The notes: a model not told the origin generated them from the letters alone. A stretch of 64,000 bases of DNA from Sporosarcina cascadiensis (GCF_009650995.1 NZ_WHVV01000002.1:1-64000); one strand, 5' to 3'; positions 8,467 to 18,193 are shown, counted from the stretch's first letter. Translations and numbers: made by a program.

Positions 8467-8796
8467 ATGGCGACAATAGAAGACTTTTTACAGCTGGATA
8501 TGCGTGTAGGAACTGTGGTGAAAGCGGAACCGTTCCCTGAAGCGCGGAAGCCGGCAATTAAATTGGAGATTGATTTTGGCGAAATAGGCATCAAACAATC
8601 CTCCGCTCAAATTACGAAACGATATGTGCCTGAAGAACTAATCGGGACGCAAGTAGTTGCGGTGGTGAATTTTCCGCCGAGACGGATTGCGGGGTTCAAA
8701 TCGGAAGTGTTGGTGTTCGGCGGTGTGCCGGGGGAAGATGACGTGGTGCTGTTGAGACCGGATCAGCCGTTGGAAAATGGGACACCGGTTGCTTAA
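8467..8796 (+). CDS. csaA: CsaA, tRNA-binding-domain export chaperone
   Basis: 109 residues forming one OB-fold tRNA-binding domain ([17 protein letters not shown] at the start; [17 protein letters not shown] near the end), the full size of CsaA. In B. subtilis CsaA is a dimeric chaperone that binds SecA and preproteins in the cytoplasm. ATG 8467 is chosen because GGAGG lies nine bases upstream; the in-frame ATG at 8461 is too close to it. Confidence 0.9.
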   Translation: MATIEDFLQLDMRVGTVVKAEPFPEARKPAIKLEIDFGEIGIKQSSAQITKRYVPEELIGTQVVAVVNFPPRRIAGFKSEVLVFGGVPGEDDVVLLRPDQPLENGTPVA

Positions 8797-8833
8797 ATGA
8801 AAAAGGATAAAAATCACAGAGAGAAGTGATCGA

Positions 8834-9547
8834 ATGAAGCAGCAGATCAATGAGTACGGCCAGCCGGTCGGAGAGGGGCTGACAGACTGGAAACAAAGAG
8901 AGTTCCCCGGTGATATGCACTATATAGGAAAGTATGCGATCATCACGAGATTGACCTCCGCGCATACAAAAGAGCTATATGAAGTATATACAAATTCCGA
9001 CCCTGCCAATTGGACCTATTTATCCGACGGGCCGCCTCAGGAGTATGCGGCATTCGAACAGAATATCTTATCGAAGATCGCAAGTGCAACCAATGTTTTT
9101 TATGCAGTTTTGGATAAAGAGACAAACAAGCCGCTCGGTATCTTCAGTTTGATGCAGATCGATCAGGCGAACGGCGTCATCGAAGTCGGAAGCGTGAATT
9201 TCTCGGATGCGCTGCGGAGAACGAGGATCTCGACGGAAGCACATGTTTTATTGGCATCGTATGTATTTGACGAATTACAATACCGGCGCTATGAGTGGAA
9301 ATGCGATTCCCTGAATGCTCCTTCCATCCGGACTGCGAAACGGCTCGGTTTTACCTATGAAGGGACGTTCCGGCATGCCGTGATCTATAAGGGGCGCTCG
9401 CGGGATACGGCCTGGTTTTCCATGCTGCAGGAGGAATGGCCGGAGCGGAAGCGGGCGTTCGACAGGTGGCTGGCGGAGGAGAACTTTGATGAGGACGGAA
9501 TGCAAGTGGAGCAGCTGGAAGTGTTCGGGTATGGGGAAAGAGGATAA
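8834..9547 (+). CDS. GNAT N-acetyltransferase (RimL-like)
   Basis: 237 residues with a GNAT domain of the RimJ/RimL type: a substrate-side strand region (YIGKYAIITRLTSAHTKEL), IEVGSVNFSD, an acetyl-CoA site around RTRISTEAHVLL, and the C-terminal SIRTAKRLGFTYEGTFRH motif typical of the family. B. subtilis and Staphylococcus have close-length relatives of unknown substrate. The start follows GAGAAGTGATCGA. It is ended by a terminator at 9625. Confidence 0.85.
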   Translation: MKQQINEYGQPVGEGLTDWKQREFPGDMHYIGKYAIITRLTSAHTKELYEVYTNSDPANWTYLSDGPPQEYAAFEQNILSKIASATNVFYAVLDKETNKPLGIFSLMQIDQANGVIEVGSVNFSDALRRTRISTEAHVLLASYVFDELQYRRYEWKCDSLNAPSIRTAKRLGFTYEGTFRHAVIYKGRSRDTAWFSMLQEEWPERKRAFDRWLAEENFDEDGMQVEQLEVFGYGERG

Positions 9548-9624
9548 GTAATGAGAAGGCAGGAACAGCGACTTCACGTACACGCTTGGTTGTGGGGCAT
9601 AAATAGTAATCCACTCTTTCTATC

Positions 9625-9663
9625 AAAAAAGCGTTTTCCCATAAGAGGGGAAACGCTTTTTTG
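9625..9663. terminator. Bidirectional terminator between convergent genes
   Basis: AAAAAAGCGTTTTCCC pairs with GGGGAAACGCTTTTTT with a six-base loop. It serves the acetyltransferase from the left and the dehydratase from the right. Confidence 0.85.
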
Positions 9664-9694
9664 AATTAGCCTATTTAGCTCATTTTTCATAAAA

Positions 9695-11686
9695 TTAATT
9701 CTTCACCAAATTTTTTTTAGCCAGTGCTTCTTCACCAGCTTTTAAAACTTCGATAATCTTGTCGATATCATAGACGCTGCCTTTCCATGTGCCGCCGCTT
9801 ACATTCTGCAGGGCAGCCCACAGACGGGTGTCGTCAGGAAGGCCGGCAGCAGGTGCTATATCAGGATTTTGGGTCCGGCCTTCGAGAACTGCCGCGCCTT
9901 CTTCAGGGGTCAGCTCAGATTCGCCGGTCCCCAGGAAGTGAAGATGGCCTTCCAGTTTTAAGGAGTCAATGCGGATTTCGATGATATCACCGTCACGCAG
10001 TTTGCCGATTGGTCCGCCAGCCAGTCCTTCCGGCCCGATATGGCCGATGCAGGCGCCGGTCGAAACGCCGGAGAAACGAGCGTCGGTCAATAGCGTGACA
10101 TATTTGCCGTAAGATAAATGCTTAAGGGCGGACGTCAGTTGATACGTTTCTTCCATCCCCGTGCCAAGCGGTCCGCAGCCTGAAACAACCATGATATCGC
10201 CTTTTTGGATATCGCCGTTTTTAATGGCGGCAATCGCTTTTCGTTCGCTTGAAAATACTTTAGCAATATTTTTATGATAATATATTCCGTTTTCATCAAT
10301 TACTTCAGGATCAATGGAAGTCGATTTGATAATTGAACCTTCTGGAGCAATATTGCCAACCGGGAAAGTGATTGTTGAACTCATGCCGCGTGCCTTTGCC
10401 TGCTGCGGATTCATAATGACTTCTTCCGGCTGAATGCCGTCGGCTTCGATTAGACGCTGTTTCATCTTCACTCTGCGCTCTGATTTTTCCCACCATACCA
10501 AGTTCTCGCCGAGCGTTTTGCCGGTGACGGTCATGACAGTCAAGTCAAGCAGGCCAAGATCTCTTAAATGAAGCATAACTTCCGGAACTCCGCCTGCGAG
10601 ATATGCACGGATAGTTGGATGGTAATCCGGCCCATTCGGTAGAACACTGACAAGCCGAGGAGTTTCCCGGTTGACTTGAATCCAGTCCTCGACAGTAGGA
10701 ATGGTGAGTTTTGCTGCATGCGCAATTGCCGGAATATGCAATAGCAGATTCGTTGACCCGCCAAAAGCAGCATGAACGACCATGGCGTTGCGGATCGATG
10801 CATCGGTGAGGATATCTTTTGTCGTAATTCCTGTGTTCTCCATGTAAATTACAGCTCGAGCTGATTGTCTCGCCATTTCTTTCCAGATTTCCTGGCCGGA
10901 TGGAGCTAAGGCGGCATGAGGAACAGATAATCCCATCGCTTCGCTGACAACTTGTGCAGTTGCAGCAGTGCCTAAAAATTGGCAACCACCGCCTGAAGTG
11001 GCACAAGCTCGACAGCCAAGTTCAGATGCTTCTTTAAGAGTCAGTTCGTTATTGGAATAACGGGCACCAATCGTTTGGATTTTTCCGGCATCCTCACCGA
11101 AAAGCGGTGGCAGAGTAACACCGCCCGGAATGATGACGGTCGGCAGGTCATGCATTGCAGAAAGAGCCAGCATCATGGCTGGCAAACCCTTGTCACAAGT
11201 AGCAATGCCAATAACGGCTTTCCGTGTCGGCAGTGAGCGGATCAGCCGACGATAGACGATCGCCGCGTCATTGCGGTAAGGAAAAGAATCAAACATGCCG
11301 TCCGTCCCTTGGGATCGGCCGTCGCAAGGATCACTGACATAAGCCGCAAAGGGCATGCCATTCGCTTTTGTCACTTCACGCGCAGCTTCCTTCATCAGTA
11401 AATCCACTTCCCAATGTCCGGTATGGTAGCCAAGCGCAATCGGATCGCCGTTGCTGTCTTTCATTCCCCCTTGTGTACTCAAAAGTAAAACTTCCTTGCC
11501 AAGCAGCTTCTCCGGCTTCCAGCCCATTCCAACATTCTGCGACAAACCGAACAAATCGCCGCTTGGTGAAGTGCGCAGCATTTTATCCGTCAAAGGTAAA
11601 CTTCCCTGCGCACCGAGGGCAGTCGTTTTAATATCATACATATCAACGGTCGGTGTCTGTAATAAGTCATCTAGGGATAAATTCAT
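9695..11686 (-). CDS. IlvD/Edd family dehydratase, YjhG/YagF (xylonate dehydratase) type
   Basis: 663 residues. Candidate Fe-S ligands are Cys121 (SDPCDGR), Cys164 (ATCDKG) and Cys235 (SGGGCQF), in the IlvD/Edd order. Overall length and motifs such as TQGGMKDSNGDPIALGYHTGHWE fit the YjhG/YagF branch, whose E. coli members dehydrate D-xylonate to 2-keto-3-deoxyxylonate, rather than IlvD itself (about 560 residues). The start follows GAGGAGAG. A divergent IclR regulator and a nearby xylanase fit a role in pentose or sugar-acid use. Sugar specificity is inferred. A 7-bp inverted repeat lies just upstream. Confidence 0.85.
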   Translation of the reverse strand: MNLSLDDLLQTPTVDMYDIKTTALGAQGSLPLTDKMLRTSPSGDLFGLSQNVGMGWKPEKLLGKEVLLLSTQGGMKDSNGDPIALGYHTGHWEVDLLMKEAAREVTKANGMPFAAYVSDPCDGRSQGTDGMFDSFPYRNDAAIVYRRLIRSLPTRKAVIGIATCDKGLPAMMLALSAMHDLPTVIIPGGVTLPPLFGEDAGKIQTIGARYSNNELTLKEASELGCRACATSGGGCQFLGTAATAQVVSEAMGLSVPHAALAPSGQEIWKEMARQSARAVIYMENTGITTKDILTDASIRNAMVVHAAFGGSTNLLLHIPAIAHAAKLTIPTVEDWIQVNRETPRLVSVLPNGPDYHPTIRAYLAGGVPEVMLHLRDLGLLDLTVMTVTGKTLGENLVWWEKSERRVKMKQRLIEADGIQPEEVIMNPQQAKARGMSSTITFPVGNIAPEGSIIKSTSIDPEVIDENGIYYHKNIAKVFSSERKAIAAIKNGDIQKGDIMVVSGCGPLGTGMEETYQLTSALKHLSYGKYVTLLTDARFSGVSTGACIGHIGPEGLAGGPIGKLRDGDIIEIRIDSLKLEGHLHFLGTGESELTPEEGAAVLEGRTQNPDIAPAAGLPDDTRLWAALQNVSGGTWKGSVYDIDKIIEVLKAGEEALAKKNLVKN

Positions 11687-11702
11687 TAATATCTCTCCTC
11701 TT

Positions 11703-11730
11703 TTGAAGCGCTTACAAATTTTGTGTAAGC
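11703..11730 (-). promoter_or_regulatory. Operator-like palindromes upstream of the dehydratase
   Basis: GCTTACA (11710-11716) and TGTAAGC (11724-11730) form a perfect inverted repeat with a 7-base spacer. The overlapping TTGAAGCGCTTACA (11703-11716) matches the palindromic cre core AAGCGCTT in 11 of 14 positions. Both sit 17-44 bp before the start codon, a repression position. Candidates are the divergent IclR protein and CcpA; the sequence does not decide. Confidence 0.45.
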
Positions 11731-12200
11731 ACGAATTGATTAGTAATATTTAAAGTAAATCCTTTCTGGGAAAAGAAATAGAATGCAGAAAGCCTTTCCA
11801 TCGCGCAGTTTATTAAATTAATTCATTTAGTAGAACACATGTATAATCCAACGGTTGATGAGTCAGGCGATTAAAATCATTTGTTGAATTTATTTTATAC
11901 ATAGCTTTAATCTAGAATATAAAACCAGGTCCTACTATTACGAACATATTAAACCACATTTCTCCAAAAAACAAGCGTATTTAATGAATAAAATGCGGCG
12001 CTGAAAAGTGGTAATGTGTGCGCCGTGCAAAAAATGGCCTTGATTTTCTCAAGCACTATGCTCCAAATTACAAGACATCTGAAAGAGGTGCAGAAGGGCC
12101 TGGAATGCCGGTTGAAATAGCAAAAGTTCTATATTGATGATAAGATTTGGTATAGGGATTTATCCATTCTTTACGTGAGAGATAAACCACAATAAGTGCA
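11731..12200. other. Divergent regulatory region, no gene seen
   Basis: About 470 bp between the dehydratase and the IclR gene. It is AT-rich with no supported reading frame. It must hold the two divergent promoters; GTAGAACA near 11829 matches one half of the palindrome at 13479. Confidence 0.4.
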
Positions 12201-12218
12201 AAGAAAAGGATGAGTTAT

Positions 12219-12995
12219 ATGCCAATTATACAATCAGTAGAACGGGCGCTTGGGATTTTGGATTTATTCGATGAGTATGATAAAGAACTGAAATTGACAG
12301 AAATAACAAAGCGGATGAATCTTCATAAAAGCACAGTCCATTCTCTGCTGAAGACACTGCAGAAGCACCATTATATTGAACAGAACAATGAAAATGGCAA
12401 GTATTATTTAGGAATGAAATTGTTTGAAAGAGGCCATTATGTTATCCAAAATTTAGACCTGCGAGCATTAGCGAGGGAATCTTTGCTTACTCTCGCTAAA
12501 GTCTCAGGGAGAACAATTCACCTTGTTATTTTAGATGGCAGAGAAGGAATATATATCGATAAGGTTGAAAATCCAAACGCCGCTATTTTATATTCTAGAA
12601 TTGGCAGAAGAGTTCCGATTCATAGCAGCGGAGCCGGTAAAGCCCTTGTGGCATTCAAAGAGCCTGCTGAGCTGGAAAAAATACTGGATGGCTACGAGTA
12701 TACTAAGCAGACAAAAAATACCTTAACCGATAAAGAAACTTTTTTACAAGAATTGAAGACGATTAAAGAACAAGGATATGCGATAGATAATGAAGAAAAT
12801 GAACCCGGGGTATGCTGTGTGGCTTTGCCAATCCGAGATTATACAGGGCAGGTAATAGCGGCGATCAGTAGTTCAACTGCTGCAAACCATTTGACAAATG
12901 AAGAATTGGAGAAGATTATTGAAAGCTCAAAAACAACTGCCGACGAGTTGTCCAGAAAATTGGGATATGATTTTCATTCTATACTGATTAACTGA
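12219..12995 (+). CDS. IclR family transcriptional regulator
   Basis: 258 residues: an N-terminal winged helix (QSVERALGILDLFDEYDK ... MNLHKSTVHSLLKTL) and a C-terminal IclR effector domain (ESLLTLAKVSGRTIHLVILDG ... IHSSGAGKALVAF ... PGVCCVALPIRDYTGQVIAAISSS). Such proteins bind small carboxylic or sugar acids, and many are local repressors. ATG 12219 is preferred because AAAGGA lies eight bases upstream; the ATG at 12210 overlaps that site. It is divergent from the sugar-acid dehydratase and probably controls it, perhaps also the xylanase downstream. Confidence 0.9.
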   Translation: MPIIQSVERALGILDLFDEYDKELKLTEITKRMNLHKSTVHSLLKTLQKHHYIEQNNENGKYYLGMKLFERGHYVIQNLDLRALARESLLTLAKVSGRTIHLVILDGREGIYIDKVENPNAAILYSRIGRRVPIHSSGAGKALVAFKEPAELEKILDGYEYTKQTKNTLTDKETFLQELKTIKEQGYAIDNEENEPGVCCVALPIRDYTGQVIAAISSSTAANHLTNEELEKIIESSKTTADELSRKLGYDFHSILIN

Positions 12996-13002
12996 TTATC
13001 AT

Positions 13003-13031
13003 ATTCCTTTTTTTTATTTAAAAAAGGAATA
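13003..13031 (+). terminator. Weak hairpin after the IclR gene
   Basis: TATTCCTTTTTT pairs with AAAAAAGGAATA. The stem is AT-rich and no T-run follows, so it is a weak terminator at best. Confidence 0.35.
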
Positions 13032-13367
13032 CGGTAATTCATTTCAGAGGGAGAGGGAACTAATATATTGCGGACACACAAAGGCTAGTTGATATGTAAG
13101 TTGAACTATTGGCAAAACTTCGCGTTGCTCAGGGGTAATATGAAAAATCTTATGTTCCACTGAATAGGGTTGATCATATGCTTTGAATCGATTTCCCTCT
13201 CAAATTACCACTCTTTTACAATATTAGATAAATATTTGGTTATACATACCTAAAAATAAAAAAGTTTTATTAGAATGTTCTAAATAAATTGAAATATTTT
13301 TTAGTAGAGTTTATAATCATCATATATTAGTAGAAAAATCATTTATAATGTTAAATTCTTTGACTTC

Positions 13368-13383
13368 ATGAAAGCGATTACAT
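13368..13383 (+). promoter_or_regulatory. CcpA cre site upstream of the xylanase
   Basis: ATGAAAGCGATTACAT matches the cre consensus WTGNNARCGNWWWCAW at every position. It lies about 490 bp before the xylanase start, so carbon catabolite repression of this gene is likely if its promoter is near here. Confidence 0.7.
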
Positions 13384-13478
13384 AATTTTATTCAAAGGTT
13401 TCCAATTTATTTGGGAAGATTAGGGAGAAATTGCAGACTCCTAAGGCTTCTAATTTTTTAGCGCATTAACAGAACGGG

Positions 13479-13679
13479 GTTCTATAATGTAGAACAAAGA
13501 CAGACTACATAATTTTCCGTTAACCATATTGGTTAACTGTATATATTATTTCACCAAGGGAGCGATCGGCGTAAGGATTGCAGAAACTTGGGAAAGGCTG
13601 GGAAAAGGTACGGCAAAAGGTGTCGAATTGTCGGTTATATAGTTTAAATTTCATCTAGAAATTTTGACTTTATTTAAAC
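13479..13679 (+). promoter_or_regulatory. Cluster of palindromes in the xylanase leader
   Basis: Four inverted repeats lie within 200 bp. GTTCTA-N5-TAGAAC is at 13479-13495 and GTTAACC-N5-GGTTAAC at 13519-13537. AAATTTC-N5-GAAATTT (13646-13664) is nested in GTTTAAAT-N22-ATTTAAAC (13642-13679). Three have the same 5-base spacer, as expected for dimeric repressors. The outer AGTTTA/TAAACT arms recall XylR operators, but the spacing differs. The 860-bp region 13000-13860 holds no supported gene. Confidence 0.45.
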
Positions 13680-13871
13680 TAGAGGGGGTTATGGAGACGG
13701 GACAGAAAATCGAAATACATTTTTCAGAGAAAGGGTGCATGTGTGCAAAGAAGTAAACGGTATGTTGATGTCCTTGATGAAATCATCAGATTAAGTTATT
13801 GCCTCAATAGGAATTGATCAGTAAATACCGACTTACCCTAAAAAACGAAGAAATGAAAGGGATGAATTTTA

Positions 13872-16736
13872 TTGAAAAGAAAAGTTAAAAATCTATTAAC
13901 GTATTTTATAGCTCTGGTTTTTACTATGGTTTTGTTGACCGATACCGCTTTGTCCGGAATGAGGGCTTCAGCCGCAGAGAATGCCAATGCTTCCTCACAA
14001 GAGGTTGTACCGTTAAAAGAAGTCTACAAAGACCATTTTAAGATTGGTAATGTGATCAATCCGGCTGACTTAAACAATGCAGCGAAGTATGACTTTATAA
14101 AGTTCCACTATAACGCGCTTACTCCTGAAAACGCTACGAAGCCGGACTCGGTATGGCCTAATGCAAGTGGCCAACCGAATTTCACATCAGCTGACAACAT
14201 GTTAGCCAAAGTGAATGCCGATGGTTTCTATACAATAGGACATGCGCTCGCATGGCATAATCAGTCGGCCGGCTGGCCACCGAAAGACCTGAATCATGAA
14301 GAGGCAAAAGATAGCTTGGAAAGGTATATTTCGACAGTCGCCGGGCACTTTAATGAAAATAATAAATTCGACGCCTGGGATGTAGTTAACGAAGCATTCA
14401 GAGATAATCCAGAAAATCCGACCGACTGGCGGAACGCGCTTCGCTCCGGCATCAATCCGATGGAACGGCCGTCCAGATGGTTTGAAGCTTACGCTAACGG
14501 CGGAAATGGATGGGATTATATGTATGATTCCTTCGTATTTGCACGTGAGGCTGCCCCGGATTCAACTCTGTATTATAATGACTTTAACGACGAAGAACTC
14601 CCTAACAAAGCAATCGCGATTGCCTCAATGGTCAAGGAGCTCAACGCGAAATACGCAAAAGAACACCCCGAGGCAAACGGCAGAAAATTGATCGAAGGCA
14701 TCGGGATACAGGGACATTACAACACACGACTTAATGTAGATAATTTGGAGGAAGTTTTAAAAATCTATAGCGAAACGGGGAGTGAGATTAGCGTAACTGA
14801 ACTTGACGTACAACTCAACGGCACAACAGCCAATATTCTCCCTGCCGAAGCGGAATTGAAAGAGCAGGCGACGGTGTACGCCAAGCTGTTCATGCTATAT
14901 AAGAAGTATTCCGATTCTATAGAACGTGTTACATTCTGGGGTGTCGCCGATAACAACAGCTGGCGTGCATCAGGTCACCCACAGCCATTCGACTCTAATC
15001 GTGCACCAAAAGAAGCATATTGGGCAATAATAAATCCGGAGGCCTATCTTGGACTCGAAAAGTCGCCTCCAAAGCTCACATCGTTTGACTTCGGCGGTGA
15101 AGAGTTCAACGTCGCAGATAAAACAGAATTTGATGTTAACGTGCCAAAGGACGTGTCAAATATTGATTTCACTGCAGCGAACGTAGCATACGATTATCCA
15201 AAAGATAATGTTGTCGTCAGTGTTGCGCTCAGCCCTGAAAATGGCGAAGTGAAAGCTGGGGAGCCAGCCGTGGCGACGGTAAAAATAGCCTGGAAGGAAT
15301 CCTCGGATATATCGACGACGTATACAATAAACTTTGGACATATGAGCGCCGAGTGGGAGAAAGACCAAAACTATCCGGATACGGGCTACCGTTCATCCGT
15401 CAATATCCGCTTCAGCGATGGTAAAACGGAACCCAAACTATTTCAGTCGTTTACTACTGCGGACAACGGTAAATTGGCAACGCTCAACAGCAAAGAATTT
15501 AAGGCTTTGCCAAAACATACAAGCGGAACGCTCACGATCAATACTGACAATAATATAAAAGCGGATTATTTGAAAACAGTAACGTTGAAGAAATCGGTGT
15601 GGGATCAAAACTGGAAACCGATTGCTCCGACACGTGTTACAGATTTAAGTAAGCCGGAAAATTATTATAAACTGGCCAAAACGATTGAATCCGGTAAAAC
15701 TTATATCGTTGTTCCCGTTAACTCTGGCCAGGCTTTAACCAATAAGAACGAAGCAGCCGTCAACCCGTCAGGAAAACGAGGGTTTGCGGGTACTCCTGTC
15801 ACCATAGAGGACGATATTATTGTAGAGCCGAAGCTGATCCAGGACAATATGAGATTTATCTTTAATGAAAGAACCAGTCCTGATCCGGGACAATACACAA
15901 GTGCGAATGGATATACTGGCTACACAATGTTAAGTCTGGTTCACGGCGGCCTTGTCGCCCCTGGTATCATGTATCGGGATTTGGGCAGCGACGATACGCT
16001 TGCTTTACGCTCGGATGCAACGATTGCAAACAGTTCATTAGATCAAGCGGTATGGTTTAACACGGGAATCGATCCCAAGACAGGCCAGACGACCATATTC
16101 TCACATACTGGATCCAGTGATCTCACTTATGCACTGTACGGAAACGAGTATGGTTTCGTCACAAAGAAAGTCGATTCACTGGAGGACGATCCAGCACTTC
16201 GTGTGAAGTTGTATGAGTTTGTATCTAATTATTTAGACGAAGACATTGCGAGTCTGGGCACAGAAATTTCTCCGGCAGAGATGATTGTGAATGACCGCGA
16301 CGCTAATATTCCAATCAAGGCGGATGTCCCGGACGGTTCCAAAGCAGTATTGGTTAAGGACGGGGCTTCAGTAGCTTCTGCAACATTTGCAAACGGCCAG
16401 GCAATAATCTCTGTTAAAGCCGGCGATGTTAATGGAGAAGCGAATTATGCTGTTGTTGTCTATCATGGTTCCAAAATACTTGGCGCCAAAATACTTCAAG
16501 CAGTGACTGTCGACAGTGCGACACCGTCGGCTGCGGTAGAGAAGCTCAAGGGCAATCAGAACAGACTGACAGTTAGCGTTACAGAACGATATTCCGATGG
16601 TTCCACAAAGAAGGCTTTCACTGAAGAGGTACTTATCAGCAACAACGCTGCAGGTGTCTATCAAGTGGGTCCATATAAAGTGTATGTGGATACCAAAGGA
16701 AATGACAAAATTCGTGAATGCTATATTGTGAAGTAA
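13872..16736 (+). CDS. Secreted GH10 endo-1,4-beta-xylanase with long C-terminal region
   Basis: 954 residues. A signal peptide (basic start, hydrophobic core, likely cut after ASA near residue 35) is followed by a GH10 domain (about 45-395) with acid/base Glu174 in WDVVNEAF and nucleophile Glu310 in VTELDVQ. The remaining 550 or so residues look like beta-rich modules: an Ig-like segment (about 400-490), a segment around 640-800 with a ricin/AbfB-like appearance, and a final Ig-like part. I see no SLH or LPXTG anchor, so it is probably released or binds substrate by these modules. TTG 13872 follows AAAGGGATG. Such a large carbohydrase is unusual beside generalist metabolic genes, and transfer is possible. 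Confidence 0.92.
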   Translation: MKRKVKNLLTYFIALVFTMVLLTDTALSGMRASAAENANASSQEVVPLKEVYKDHFKIGNVINPADLNNAAKYDFIKFHYNALTPENATKPDSVWPNASGQPNFTSADNMLAKVNADGFYTIGHALAWHNQSAGWPPKDLNHEEAKDSLERYISTVAGHFNENNKFDAWDVVNEAFRDNPENPTDWRNALRSGINPMERPSRWFEAYANGGNGWDYMYDSFVFAREAAPDSTLYYNDFNDEELPNKAIAIASMVKELNAKYAKEHPEANGRKLIEGIGIQGHYNTRLNVDNLEEVLKIYSETGSEISVTELDVQLNGTTANILPAEAELKEQATVYAKLFMLYKKYSDSIERVTFWGVADNNSWRASGHPQPFDSNRAPKEAYWAIINPEAYLGLEKSPPKLTSFDFGGEEFNVADKTEFDVNVPKDVSNIDFTAANVAYDYPKDNVVVSVALSPENGEVKAGEPAVATVKIAWKESSDISTTYTINFGHMSAEWEKDQNYPDTGYRSSVNIRFSDGKTEPKLFQSFTTADNGKLATLNSKEFKALPKHTSGTLTINTDNNIKADYLKTVTLKKSVWDQNWKPIAPTRVTDLSKPENYYKLAKTIESGKTYIVVPVNSGQALTNKNEAAVNPSGKRGFAGTPVTIEDDIIVEPKLIQDNMRFIFNERTSPDPGQYTSANGYTGYTMLSLVHGGLVAPGIMYRDLGSDDTLALRSDATIANSSLDQAVWFNTGIDPKTGQTTIFSHTGSSDLTYALYGNEYGFVTKKVDSLEDDPALRVKLYEFVSNYLDEDIASLGTEISPAEMIVNDRDANIPIKADVPDGSKAVLVKDGASVASATFANGQAIISVKAGDVNGEANYAVVVYHGSKILGAKILQAVTVDSATPSAAVEKLKGNQNRLTVSVTERYSDGSTKKAFTEEVLISNNAAGVYQVGPYKVYVDTKGNDKIRECYIVK

Positions 16737-16776
16737 TAATTAGCAATTTACCTTGATTGTTCACGCACCAATATAA

Positions 16777-16822
16777 AATCCCACTCAAAAGCATCCAGAT
16801 CGGCTTTGAGTGGGATTCTTTT
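16777..16822 (+). terminator. Intrinsic terminator after the xylanase
   Basis: AATCCCACTCAAA pairs perfectly with TTTGAGTGGGATT, followed by CTTTTG. Confidence 0.85.
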
Positions 16823-16949
16823 GTTCACCCTGAATGATGAAAAAAGAATCCGTTTCTGATAGCATGATTGCGACCAAATAAAACATAAGTTGAAAATACT
16901 ATAAGAGATTGAACTGCTTAAAAAGTTATGCGAGAACGGAGATGAAGCC

Positions 16950-18050
16950 ATGACCAATTATATTTGTTCTGTATGCAATCAAGTCTATCTAATTGAAGAA
17001 ACCCGTTGGAAATGCGAGTGCAGCGGAGTTTTGGATTTGTTGAAACCGGAGACGGGTTCGGAAAGAGTTCATTGGACCGATCAGCCGTCGATGTGGCGCT
17101 ATGTCTCTTCCATGGGGGCCGGTGAGGAACTGGTGGGCTGGCCGTCCGTTACTCTCGGCGAAGGACAGACGCCTTTGCTTGTATTCGATGAAGAAGTGCC
17201 GGATACATTTGTGAAAATGGAATATATGATGCCGACGCTTTCATTCAAAGACCGGGGTGCTGCGGTATTGGTCACTTTGGCGAAACAGCTGGGTGTCAGG
17301 AAGATGATCGCGGACAGCAGCGGGAATGCGGGGACGGCGATCGCTGCGTATGCGGCACGTGCCGGGATTGCCTGTGATGTCTATGTGAGTGCACATACTT
17401 CTCCTAAGAAACTGGCGCAGATTAAAGCGCACGGCGCGGAAGTCAGAGCCATTGAAGGCACGAGGGAAGAAGTGGCCGCGGCGGCGCAGTCAGCTGTTTT
17501 GGAAGAGCAGGTTTTTTATGCGAGCCATGTGTATAATCCGTATTTTTATGAAGGGGCGAAAACATACGCCTTCGAGATTTTCGAGCAGCTGCAGAAAGCG
17601 CCTGATACCGTACTGGTTCCTGTTGGGAACGGAACATTGGTGCTCGGTGTGTATTACGGTTTCAAAGAACTTTTGGAAACCAATAAAATTGGCCGGATGC
17701 CGAAGATCGTAGCCATCCAGGCTGAAAGATGCGCACCGCTTGCGAAAGCATTTGCCAATCAGGAACCGATCGCAAAGCCGGTTGTAAATGAAGGGACTTT
17801 GGCAGAGGGAATCGCCATCGCGGCGCCGGCCAGATCGAAACAGGTGCTGGAAGCGATTCGCGAAACCGGGGGAATGATTCTTACGGTCGGCGAGGAAGCG
17901 ATACTGGAAGCCCGCGATACTCTTGCGAAGAGAGGGTTTTATGTAGAAGTTACTTCAGCTATTAATTATGCCGGATATATGGGGTATGCGAAGGCGAAAG
18001 ATGAAGTGGTCGTCATTCCTTTGTGCGGTGCGGGGATTAAGTCGGATTAG
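16950..18050 (+). CDS. PLP-dependent threonine-synthase-like enzyme
   Basis: 366 residues of the fold-type II PLP family. A zinc-ribbon-like N-terminus (Cys6, Cys9, Cys22, Cys24) precedes the catalytic domain. Lys100 in LSFKDRG should bind PLP; SSGNAGTA and PVGNGTLVLG supply phosphate and ring contacts. Threonine synthase converts O-phosphohomoserine to threonine. This protein resembles the thrC-like group with an N-terminal ribbon, and it is not next to hom or thrB, so the true substrate is uncertain. The start follows AACGGAGATGAAGCC. Confidence 0.8.
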   Translation: MTNYICSVCNQVYLIEETRWKCECSGVLDLLKPETGSERVHWTDQPSMWRYVSSMGAGEELVGWPSVTLGEGQTPLLVFDEEVPDTFVKMEYMMPTLSFKDRGAAVLVTLAKQLGVRKMIADSSGNAGTAIAAYAARAGIACDVYVSAHTSPKKLAQIKAHGAEVRAIEGTREEVAAAAQSAVLEEQVFYASHVYNPYFYEGAKTYAFEIFEQLQKAPDTVLVPVGNGTLVLGVYYGFKELLETNKIGRMPKIVAIQAERCAPLAKAFANQEPIAKPVVNEGTLAEGIAIAAPARSKQVLEAIRETGGMILTVGEEAILEARDTLAKRGFYVEVTSAINYAGYMGYAKAKDEVVVIPLCGAGIKSD

Positions 18051-18097
18051 AAATCGTTACTTCTGAAATAGTGAATTTTAATTGAGTATACGAGGTA

Positions 18098-18193
18098 ATG
18101 CTAGTTTTCGAAGCGGATGAAATGAAAGAAAAAGTATGGATTGATGGTATAAAGCATAAACGAGAAGATGTTTATTGGAAAAAAGGCAAGTAG
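18098..18193 (+). CDS. Possible 31-residue peptide
   Basis: An ATG at 18098, with GAGG just upstream at poor spacing, opens a 31-codon charged peptide (VWIDGIKHKREDVYW within it). It resembles the end of a larger protein rather than a complete one. It may be a remnant or chance; no family recognised. Confidence 0.25.
   Translation: MLVFEADEMKEKVWIDGIKHKREDVYWKKGK

Noticed and set aside
13493..13641. Open frame of about 48 codons in the xylanase leader, including RIAETWERLGKG
   Set aside because: No ribosome binding site or credible start; it crosses two palindromes and is better explained as regulatory DNA, although a decayed gene cannot be excluded.
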